DNA of 64,000 bases. It comes from Hepsetus odoe. Its lineage: Eukaryota; Chordata; Actinopteri; Characiformes; Hepsetidae. Below, one piece after another: positions 47,656-59,700 of this stretch. Within the stretch, counting starts at the first letter, position 1. Each line of letters starts with the position of its first letter. The position numbers were made by a program, and so were the translations under genes. The stretch is from positions 12,686,334 through 12,750,333 of the forward strand of contig CM029378.1 in the NCBI GenBank assembly GCA_017165825.1, read 5' to 3'. The notes beneath the pieces are model-generated. The model saw nothing but the letters and a program-made list of their open reading frames with translations. It searched no databases and was not told the DNA's origin.

Positions 47656-50129
47656 GTAAGTTTCAGTATCTGCCTCAGCTTCACAACGGAGCTCAGTTTA
47701 ACACTAGGTTCACATTGCCAGGATTATCATGTGCTTCTGACTTTATTCACTGATAGTTCTGATCTTGGTACCTCAATGTCTCAGTCATGTGACACACACT
47801 CTTTAGTGTGTAGTGACTGCTTCTCTGAGAATACTCAGATTTTATCATCAGCCTAAAGTTTATCATCTTATTTTATACTGTCATCATAAACCTCTCAATT
47901 CAGCATGGTCATGAATCAGTTACTTAGACAAAAGACTTGGATTTGGAATGTGAAATTAGCCTTACAGGTATGGCTGATATGTGATCTATGTAATAAATCA
48001 TTTAATGCTGTGCAGATGGACAGGTGGAGGACGAAACTGTGTTTGACCTGTTTGAGCGTAGTGGGATCACACGGAAGACCCCTGGGGTCAAGCTTTTCAG
48101 AGGCCTTCAGCTTGACTCCCCAGCTTACCGCTTCATACGCTTTGACCTGCTGCCGTCAGTGAGCCCAGAGGCCCTACGGCAGCTTCTGCTGCAGATCCAA
48201 AACAATGAGGGTTTCATTCTGACAGCGACTCTGCGTCAGGACCGTACGTCCCGGGGCACCATCATGTCCCTGGAAGGCCCTGGGGACCGCAGGCAGTTCG
48301 AGGTTGTGTCAGATGGACGCACCAACACTCTTGACCTGGTGTACTGGTGGGCAGATGGCTCACGCAATGTTATCTCCTTTGAGGACGTTGACTTATCAGA
48401 CTCCCAGTGGAAGAATGTCACACTGTACGTTAACGGTGAGACGGCCACCCTGTATGTGAACTGTGGACTGATTGACAGCTTCATCCTAGATGAGCCTTTC
48501 TATGACCATCTAAGTGCTCCTGGTGGACGGATGTTTGTGGCCAAGGGATCCAGCCGTGAGACACACTTCAGGGTAAGAATGTCAAATATATGGTTTATGC
48601 ACATGCAGTAAAGTAATGATGTGGATTAAATAGTTTTTTGTTTTTTTGTTTTTTTTACATACCGGATCTCTTCTTAACGTCATACCTTGACCAAGCCATA
48701 ATAAATGATAAAATTACAAAGACTTATAAAGTCAGTGGACGCATTTAACCTGTAAACATCCATAACCTGGTGATGTGCCTTTATGAGATGCACTCACTGT
48801 TATGGGTGAGTTTCTAGTGGTTAAGCCCACTCAAGCGCTTGCAAAGCAGGATTGTCTTATTGGGTTGCACTTACAGAAGTGGTGTGAACTACGTGTTGCA
48901 ATGCTAGATGAACATTTTCCACTTGCCACTTTGACGTAGACTTGTTTAAGACATGTCTGAAGTCTCATTTTTAATTGTTTAGTGTAATCTGAGGCTAACG
49001 TTTCCAACAAACACTAGAAGTCAATAGCCACCTAAGCCTTTTATGGAAATAAATTTCAATACTTCAGTCAGCCAGTTCAGAAAACACCAATGGCTGGAGA
49101 GGACTGGTTCTAGATCAGAATTCTTCATATTTATCATAGTTGTCATATAAAAAGTAATTCTAGATCAGCACTACTACTCCAGGGCTGTTTTGTGAAAACT
49201 GACTGTGATCTTTAAAATATTTAGTGAAAATAATGCAGTCTTATCTTAACCAAAGTCACTTATTTATTCACAGTGCTGTTTTACTGTGTGTATCATGGTC
49301 ACAGTTTGCAGCAATACTAGAATTTTGTCCATATTTTGTGGACTTATTCCCAATGCATTTGCTGGTGACTGTCAGGTGATGCTTACAAATGCCTTTGTGT
49401 TCCTTTCAGGGCCTGTTGCAGAACGTGCAGTTCATTTTTGACACCCCTCTTGAAGATGTGCTCGAAAGCCGGGGATGTGAGCTGGCACACATAGGTGGGG
49501 TTTAAAGCAAAACTCTTTTCGTTTTTTACACATTTAAACTCTGCTATAGTATTAAAGCTTTTCTGAAATAAAAAAGGTGAATGAGTCATGATGTGTTTAT
49601 AGATACAAAATTGCAAAATTTTATATCAGCTACAGGCAGTCCCTAAAGTGAATGTTATTTAAATTCTAAAACTATAATGATCAGATTACCAGACATTGAT
49701 TAAGCATTAGAATTGTCATAGAAAGTCTCTTTAATCTGGAATGCCTTAATCTGGGTCTGAAAAAGTGTATTCCTAGATCTAATTTAAGCATATTCAATTG
49801 ATCAGATTAATATCAAAGACTTGTTTGAATTAATTGCATGAGGTGCATCGAATGAGGAACAGCAGGGAAAGCACTAAACTGCAAAGCCCTGTGAAACTCC
49901 AGAGGGGAACTGAGGAACTCTGCAATATGGTATTGGAAAAAATGAAATTTCCTAACTGTTCAGCAGGCTGTCCCTCATGATCATGGGATGGTTTTAACAC
50001 TTGGCAGTTAACTTAGAAAAATAAATATCCTGAGTGGAATTCACACTCTTGGAAACCGGTATGCACTCATCCAGACACAGATATGCCAGCCAGACTGAAG
50101 AAATTATTAGTGAAGGGCTCGCTTGGAGC

Positions 50130-50163
<34 letters not shown>

Positions 50164-53100
50164 TTGTGTGTGCGCACACATGCCATTCTTTAGCCTTAGG
50201 GCAGGGTGAGTAATAAATCAGGGTCAAGGCTGTTAAGATTGTGTAGCTATTGTGTTATGTATATCTTGTTTCTGACTAGAGAATACTAATAAAAGCACAG
50301 TGGTTAGATACCTAAAGAGGCAGTTTAATTATGGCTAATGTTACACTTGTTTATTTTTTTCATGTTAAATAGATTAAATCAAGACGCCTAACCAACTTAC
50401 ACAGGGGTAATAATACCTGGCCAAAAGGCCACTTCTAAGGATAAATAACACAGACAGAATGGTTTAGGAAAGAAGGCCCAAACTCAGATATATACACACA
50501 CATACACACACTTGCACATATGCAGCCCAGCGCACAGTCATTAGGGATTTGAATGCATTTAACAGACCCAGAATTGAAGATTGAAAAAACGGTTGGCTCA
50601 AGAAACTGCAGTCCAAGCCAACATGCTCTATTGATTTAGAGACCTTTGGCGTGTCTTGTGTATGACCAGGGTGTATCTGAGTGAACTCACAGCTTCATGC
50701 TGTTGTTATAGTCTACATACAGCATATTCACATCTCTCACTATTCTGTAAATATTAATGTTTCCTGCTGAATTAGTTGCTAATCAGCCTTGTTCTGTCTA
50801 TGGATTTCTATGGCTGAAATCAGTTAGTGTGGTTTCATGCTGTTGCTACACTCTGTGTTACATCCTTGAAAGGTTTTAGAAGGCCACTGACAGATCCAAA
50901 CCTTACAGCTGAGTGGAGACAGATCTTGTTTTGATTTTGCTGCAGTTGGGAAGCAGTGGTTTAGATTGTGAAATAACATTAGAAAATTGCTCGAAAAATG
51001 CTGTCTGATGAAGCCTGCAAGTTTTAATTGCTGTTTTCTCTTTAGTACTTGCAACCACATATATACTGTTCGGTATGGTATAAAATCTATCAGTGTCCTT
51101 TTCTGTCCTTTTGACCCATTTATTGTCAGCTGTTCTTACAATGCAAAGAGCTGACATGATAGAATGACCTCTTTAGATGTATGCCTTTAATTACACAGCA
51201 GCATAAAAAGCACTTAGGCTGTGTTTAATATATGAATAACCTGTAGTTACTGTATGCTTATTCTGGTAACATATTCTTAACAGTAGGTGGGATTCCTCAA
51301 AAAAAAAAGAAAAAAAAAGAAAAAAAAGCTACCATGCTTTTATAGGCCCTTAAAATAACTTCAAATATTCTCTTCAAAGCAGAGTGACAGGCAAACAGAG
51401 AAAGGGCCATGCGCTGTCACTAAAAGTTGCGGTTTTGCATATGTAATGTCGCTAGGGCTGCGAAAGCTATGGCTCAAGTTAACTTTGAATGCTTGGAACC
51501 ATTTCTAAGTGTTTTTTAAGTCTTGTGAATAATGAGGGTTTATTACAGGGAGGCTCAGGCATCATGCTGTGGACCCCCGTCCCTCCCCTCAAAAAAGTTT
51601 TTCCAGGCTGCTTCTGTTCCTTTGTTCACAGTCAGCCATGAAAACGCATACTCTTTCTGCGGCTGACTGCCATGCCATCCCCAGGGCCGTCAGCACAGAA
51701 ACTGAGCATGGCTTCTCATGGCCCCCCATGGCTCTGGCTTCCTGTTCTTTACATACGTGCCTCAAATCCCGTGCATCACATTTCCAGAACATCTCTAATG
51801 TTGATGTGTGCTTAAGTCTGCATTCTGCATGTTTGCCTTGCATCCCATAATGTGGAGCTATTCTAAATGCCAAAACTGACTGTTCATAGATTTATGATAT
51901 AAGCTGTTGAAAACAGGGACTGTTCACTTTAAAGGAAGATACATTTTTATATCCATTCCCTTTATCTCTTTACTCTTTACCTTAGGCCTGTCTTATGAAA
52001 TGTATTTTGGTATATTATGTAAGGACTTAATAGGCCATTTGATCAATTATCCCAACATATTTTGAATTTTATTGGGCATAATGCTGTAAGGATATGATTT
52101 AGTTTCACCTGTTAGAGTGACAGTCTGCTAAAAATTCTTATTTACTCATAATGTGAAACAAACCCAAATGTAGTTGAAGACGGTCTTAATCTTTAGAATG
52201 ATTAAACTGTTAGCCATTCTGGACCTGCCAAAAATGTAAATGTATGTAGTAACTTATTGAACCAGTTTAGCAAGGTTAAAAATGCTCCCATGACTGCCTC
52301 AAAGAATATGCAACTGTTTAATGGACAAAAGCTGTCATATGTAGCTTCTAACGCTTTTGTTTTACACTCACATGCACTTATAAACTAAAAAAAAAAACTG
52401 AAAAAAAGATTGAAAGATCCATAAATGCCACTTTCATAAGCAACATCATGCAAAGTCTAGAGCTAAATTAGACCATGCTTTGTAACTATAGACAACCAAT
52501 ATGTCTTGGCTTATCAGCCTTTTTTTTTTTTTTTACATTTTTGCCATTTTTACTTGAATTCAATAATGATTCATTAATATTTTCTTTTTGGGCAGTAGAG
52601 GTAAATACAGTCAGTGAGAGTGCTGAACAAGTGGATATTCCATCCTCCATTGCCACAAACTTGATCGGCCAAAACCCGGAACCTCCGGCCACCAGCTCCT
52701 CTGAGCTGATGTGTGAGAGATCCTGTGAGGAGCTGGCCAACCTCTTTGAGGAGCTCAAGGGCCTGCGTGTTGTTGTTAGCAACCTCATTGATGGCTTGCA
52801 GAAAGTGGTGAGTCTCCCACACTTAAAACCTCTATTTTAAGCTTTTATATGTGAGTCCAAACAGACATGTCAGGCTGGTGGTGTGCGAACAGCACCAGTT
52901 AGAAGCCAAACAAGCTGGGAACCCCACTGAGGGCAATTTTTCACTGTTTCCTTTTGCTTAAACTGGGTAATTGGGCCATAATTGGTGTCTACCCACATAC
53001 CTGTGGAAGGAATGTTTGCACAGTAAATCACAGCATTTCATGCACTTTCTTGGTTGGGTGGAAATTTATGACTTTGGCTATATGTAGGCAGCACGCTGCT

Positions 53101-54503
53101 ATATGTGTCTGCTGGGCATTTAGGAAGCCCCGTTGTGAAACAGGGGTCCCTTTGGCTCATCCAGGCTGTTTGGTGCTGGGTTTCAGACGGAGGAGAACAC
53201 TGCAATGCGAGAAGTTCTCAATAAGATGCAAGACCCAGTAGAGCAGAGCATGTGCTGGCAAGATGGGCGGATGTTTGAGAACAAGGAGGATTGGATTGTA
53301 GACAGCTGTACCAAGTGTACATGTCAGGACGGTAAAGTGGTGTGTCGACAGATCACCTGCCCAACAGTGGCTTGTGCAAGTCCTACTTTCATTGATGGAG
53401 AGTGCTGTCCAGTTTGCCTTCGTGAGTAGCCCTCTCACTCTAAACATCATCATCTCACTTAATTTCTATTAATGGAATGACAATAAACTGGAAACATTCA
53501 GCTGGTTACACTACTCATTATTCAGACATTAGTCTGCTGTAAATAATTTAATAACTACTATGAAAATAAAGGCCTTTTGGGACTGGATTGGTCTTATTTT
53601 ACAATTGATAAAATTACTGAGAATTTTGTGAAAAATCTTTAATGTCTTTACTTTTTACTAGTTGGACTGCAAATATTTTAGGAAAACCACATATGTCACA
53701 TATGTTACCTGATTTGAAACAGTCAATAAAATCTAGTTATTTATAGGAGGAACTGAAATGTGGATTAACATATGAGCCCATGCAGACTGAGGGATTTATT
53801 GTGTTACTGTGTTTCTGCAATCAGCAAAGGACAGTGAGGATGGATGGTCTCCATGGTCTGAGTGGACTCAATGTACAGTCACCTGTGGCAGCGGTACTCA
53901 GCAAAGAGGCCGGTCGTGTGACGACACAAGCAACATATGCTCCGGCCCCTCTATCCAGACTCGCAGGTGCAGCCTGGGAAAATGTGAACGAAGAGGTACC
54001 ATGTCTTTACATTGAAAAGAGGATTAAAAATCTCTGACCACAATTCAGTTAAATTACCATCCATGAAAATGAGTGGAATATGTGTCTAATTTTACAATTA
54101 TGAATTATTTAAATTTAAGATTTAAAATAATTTAAAGTGAATTTCATTTGAACATTACTAACATTTTAAAATTGGTGCAGTTCGCCAAGATGGTGGCTGG
54201 AGTCTATGGTCTCCTTGGTCCTCATGCTCTGTTACATGTGGGGAGGGGCTGATCACTCGTATCCGACACTGCAACTCTCCTGTTCCTCAACGAGGAGGCA
54301 AAGACTGTGAGGGTGAAGGAAGAGAGACACAGAACTGCCAGGCTGATCCCTGCCCAAGTGAGTATGGTGGTCCAAAGATGACAAAACTTTACAAGCTCAA
54401 CCACACACATGCTTTTTAATACCCATCTTCTGTACTCCTTGCTGTTCAAAGTTGGAGAGAGACAGAGAGAGACAGAGAGAGACAGAGAGAAACAGAGAGA
54501 GAC

Positions 54504-54550
<47 letters not shown>

Positions 54551-56668
54551 AGAGAAGAGTGATGTCATTCTTTCCAGGGCTCATATTATCATTAGAGCTG
54601 GGAGGAGACACAACTAAAGGCTGGCAGTTTTAACCACAGGGGATTTTGGGTAAGACTCTCATGACACGCCCAATAAATGAAATTGTCCTGAGGGACACAA
54701 GAAGCAACTGTGCTCAGGGTTTCTCCAGCCAGGGGCAATGAATGCTTAAGATTTGGCCAGTCTCTTGATGAGGATTTAGTTACAGCTAGAGAGGAGTCCA
54801 AAGAGACATGGAGCTTTGTGCACACTCATCTGCTGACTTTGGGCATTTATGTGTTATTTCCACATTAGTGGAGCATGTGTAGGCACTCAAGGCATATTAC
54901 CATGTTAAAGTTTTTATGTAATGCAAAATACAATCCAGAATGAAAAGATTCATCTTGAGTGATAGGTTTCTGACAAAAGATTGACGTCAGTTTTCACTTC
55001 CAGGGTTGTCTTTAGTTCTTTGAAGTACAAACTGAAATATTACTTTGTTGCTCTTGGTTTTTATTTTGTGTTTTTCCAATCATTTCAATTACTCAAATAG
55101 AACAAAGAGAACATAAAAGTAAATACCAAACAGAGCAAAAACAAGATGTAACAAAATAACTAACAGATGGTTCAGCGAACTAACTATGCACCCCTGAGGT
55201 CTGAAGGAAAGGAATATTATTCCATCACACAAACATCGCTTTCTGCAGGTCTCAGGATAAACTCCCTAACCCTGAGATGATCTGAGATGAGGTCTGGTAC
55301 AATTTTGTGGAATACAAAGCTCATGTGTTTAAGTCATGCATGGACTGTCTGTGTTCTTACAGTTGATGGTGGCTGGGGCCCATGGTCACCATGGGCAACC
55401 TGCTCAGCAACATGCGGCGGTGGTTTGAAGAGTCGTGAGAGAGAATGTAACAGCCCTGCTCCGCAGCATGGAGGGAGGAAGTGTATGGGAGATTCTATTG
55501 ACAATGAAGTCTGCAACAAACAAGTTTGTCCTATAAGTAAGTGCCTGCTGTAGTAGTGTTATTGCTATTGCCATGTTTATATCACCTCCAAAACCTTTTA
55601 TCTAAATCATTCCTAACCCCCTAAACTCCATATTTTAGGTCCTCCTTGTCATAACTAAATTCAGTACCTTAGTTCATTAATTACTGGGTACTTTTGGTTA
55701 GTTACTGTGTGTTCATTTTTTCTGAATAGAATGTCTATAATTTAAGAAGTTAAATAAAAACTATGAAGTAGAAAAAAAAATCTACAGAAAAGAGTCTTAT
55801 AGTAAACTAAGACAATATCTATAGTTTACAACAAGGTTGATTACAAGAATTTTAGATTGTAAACCTACATAAACATTTACAGAGACCAATGTATTATATA
55901 TCATTACAGCAATATTATAAAAATCTTATTGTTACTAAATGTATTACTAAAAGCATTGTCTGAGATTGTGTTGGTTTTGGATTAAACAGCACAGTCAGTT
56001 AAGATGTGGTGGGTTATTTCTGTCAGATGGCTGTCTCTCCAACCCGTGCTTTGCTGGAGTGGAGTGCAGCACTGCAGCTGATGGAGCCTGGGAGTGTGGA
56101 CCTTGTCCACTTGGCTACCGTGGCAATGGAACATCTTGTGAAGATGTGAATGAGGTTAGTAATCTAATAGCGGTATAATTACTTCCAATACTCATATATG
56201 TGTATTTCTTCAGGACCTGCATTTTCTGCAACACCTGCTTTTTCTTTCCTCCTGTCATGTGGGGTCTTGTACAGTGTGATATGGTGTCAGATGTGTGTTA
56301 TAAGATGGGTGGGCTGCAGCAGTGTGTGAATACGGATCCAGGATTTCACTGTTTGCCCTGCCCCCCACGGTACAAAGGCACGCAGCCCTACGGCATGGGA
56401 GTGGAGGCAGCTAAAACCAATAAACAGGTCAGTCAGAGACCCCCTCTGCTCACAAGCTAGGTTTGTTCATTCTTCTGGAAGGGCTTTAACAGCAGGATTA
56501 TTCCTGGACATTTTGGGGGCCTAAGAAAAAGTCATATTAGTTAAAATACAATTAGGACATTCAGAACAAACGTACAAAATAAATAAAAAATAATAAAAAT
56601 GAAAAATAGTACAATACATTAAAGGACAATATATGTTTTTGTTGCATGAGCACCATGCATTCTTCTTT

Positions 56669-56740
<72 letters not shown>

Positions 56741-59700
56741 ATCAGTTTTTTTTTCCTATTTTTGGAAGCATGGCAATCAAGAATATAAGTCATGTACTAT
56801 GTAGGATAACTGACAAACAAAAAAAAAAAACCTTGTGGCTCACGTTTCCTAAGTGACTGCTTATAATGCTTATAGGAAGAAACAGCTTTCGGCACTAAAT
56901 GCTGAGCTTCTGTTATCCCTGATCCTCTTTTGTGAATAGGTGTGTGAGCCTTACAACCCGTGTAAGGACAACAGCCACAGCTGCCATAAGAATGCAGAGT
57001 GTATCTTCCTCAGCCACGTCACTGAGCCCATGTACAAGTGTGAGTGCCGTATTGGCTATGCTGGAGATGGAATCATTTGTGGTGAGGACTTTGATCTGGA
57101 TGGATGGCCCAATCAGGACCTGGTGTGTGGAGCCAATGCCACTTACCACTGCAAAAAGGTACATGCCCTAGAAGAAGGCACAAAGCTACCGTGTCACCAT
57201 GAAACATCTAATCATTCACTCACATATTTTTTAGATGCATGACCTAATTAGAGTTTGGGGGGCAGTGAAAGGCATGGGAAAACCCTGAACACCCTGGACT
57301 GGAAATTAGTAGTATATAAACAATATTAAAACAAAAACACACCATAAACTGGAACAAAAAGCCAACTTAAACACACAACTGCAAGGCCGTTTATAGAGGT
57401 ATATTTTATAACCAATCACCTCTTGCATGTCATCACTCTGGGGCAAGCACAGAGAGAAGTCACAATGGTTGCATCATTCTTAGCTTTTGACAGTAATGGC
57501 CTGCTTATGTAATCACACGTCCCAGAGAGAAACCAGGGCCACAATCTGCAAGATGTCACGTATAACGCAGGTTAAGGCATATCAGTTTTGAATGTGGAAA
57601 TGGAAAGGAGTGATAAACAAGAAAATGAATGAAAAATAAATAAAATAAAAATAAAATAACAGCACTGTCCCAATTTAAATTTTATTCTAATCCAAACCAT
57701 AATACATTCATGTGTGTTTTTAGAAGGGTTTGAGTAAAAGAATGAAAAGTACCAGTGTTCATAACTGGAAAATAATTTAAATAATTGATAATTTTAGGAC
57801 AATTGTCCTACCCTTCCTAACTCTGGTCAAGAAGACTTTGACAACGATGGACAAGGAGATGCATGTGACAAGGATGATGACAATGATGATATTGTGGATG
57901 AAAGGGTAAGTGGTTGCGCTTTATCAATGAATTGGTCAAAGAAAAAAAACTATAAAACTATACTTGTAAACGATGAAAACTTTTTTCAAATATTCTTTTA
58001 GGACAACTGTCCCCTGATGTACAACCCTCGGCAGTATGACTATGATAAGGATGCAGTGGGCGACCGATGTGATAACTGTCCATATGAGCACAACCCGGCT
58101 CAGACTGATACAGACAACAACGGGGAGGGAGACGCCTGTTCCATTGACATCGATGGAGATGGTACAAAACATGCAGCATTCAATATATGGGCATCATGAC
58201 TTCTTAGCCATATATTGTAGTTATGCAGAACATGGTGTCTAACTTCTTTTTTCTTTCTTGATTTCTAGAAATTCTGAATGAGAAAGATAACTGTCCTCTG
58301 ATTTACAATACTGACCAAAAGGACACAGATTTGGATGGTGTTGGGGATCAGTGTGATAACTGTCCCCTAGTCCATAACCCACAACAGGTTAGTAACACAC
58401 AACATGGGCATAATCTGTGTTTGTGTGGAGCTATGATTTGTTATAATTACAGCAGCAAAAGAAACTGATAAAATTGTCTGTTTCTAAATATTAGGATTGT
58501 GCTTCAATGACCAATGCATTTAAAAAGACACTGAAAAGGACTGAATACTTATATTGGGATGTAGTTAGACATCAAATAAAATGTATCTGATTTTAAGGCA
58601 ATAAGCTAATTTCAGTTGAAATAACAATAATCTATATAACAACGCTTCTCATTTAAAGCAATGTGTTTTCACTGATCAGGTTGTTATGAATATTGTGTCT
58701 AAACAAGATATACCCTCCCCTTATATAATCTTTTAATGAATTTTTACTCATAAAATTCAGTTAATCAAAATATTCTCTGAACATTCATCAAGATAAAGGT
58801 CAAGTCACACAATATATTCAGTTGTATATTACAGGCTTTTGCATTATCAGTGTTGTAAATGCCAATACTGCACTGAAAATGAACAACCACCTGAAGCAGC
58901 CCAGGTTATCGTATTGAGCCTTTATTTTCTAATGAGACTCCCATGTTTTTATAGACTGATGTTGATAATGACCTGATTGGAGACCAGTGCGATGATAACC
59001 AGGACATTGACGAGGATGGCTATCAGAATAACATGGATAACTGTCCCTACATCGCCAACTCCAACCAAGCGGACCATGACAATGATGGCAAAGGAGATGC
59101 CTGTGACCATGATGATGACAATGATGGAATTCCAGATGACCGGGACAACTGCAGGCTGGTGCCAAACACAGATCAACTTGACTCAAATGGTGAGGGCAGC
59201 TGAAGGATCTGTTCTCAATTTTTTTTCCCCATGCAAATACTTTTTTTGGTCTTGTTGAGGCAACTCAGTAAAGAGGTAACAGCAGGTATGAGTGCAAACC
59301 CTTCTAGGGACAAACATTTGTTTCACTAGAAGATTTGACATTATGCTGTTATGATAATTGTCATGTGTTTGAACGTATGAGTTTGAAGGAGGGCTTAATT
59401 ATGACATCACAGGTGTCTTGCTGTGTTCTGCTGCTCTTCACTATATCTGGCAGAAATGTGGCTTGTACTTGGCTTGTTAAATAGTGAGGTCACAGGAGAG
59501 GTAGGGGTCACCCAGGACAGCACACTGGTTACACAGCTTCAAGTGTATACTCTGCATATCATGCATATCAAGCTATGGAGACATCAAAAGCATTTGTTTT
59601 GGAATATGCTGGGCTCCCCATACCTGTCTATCTTAGTGCATAATCCTGTCTTCAACTGTATGGGGAGCAAGCCGGAAATATTTTGCTCCTTTTTCATATT

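Larger units (their letters stand above)
53825..55536 (+). other. thbs2: thbs2 exons 7-9: three TSP type 1 repeats
   Basis: Exons 53825-53995, 54181-54357 and 55363-55536 each encode one repeat, all in phase 1. Each has the WSPWSEW/WSPWSSC-type tryptophan ladder (C-mannosylation sites) and a C-x-x-T-C-G motif for O-fucose: CTVTCG, CSVTCG, CSATCG. In family members these repeats bind CD36 and block angiogenesis. Between repeats 1 and 2 the sequence is CERRVRQDGGW, so the KRFK sequence by which THBS1 activates latent TGF-beta is absent, as in THBS2. Confidence 0.92.
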
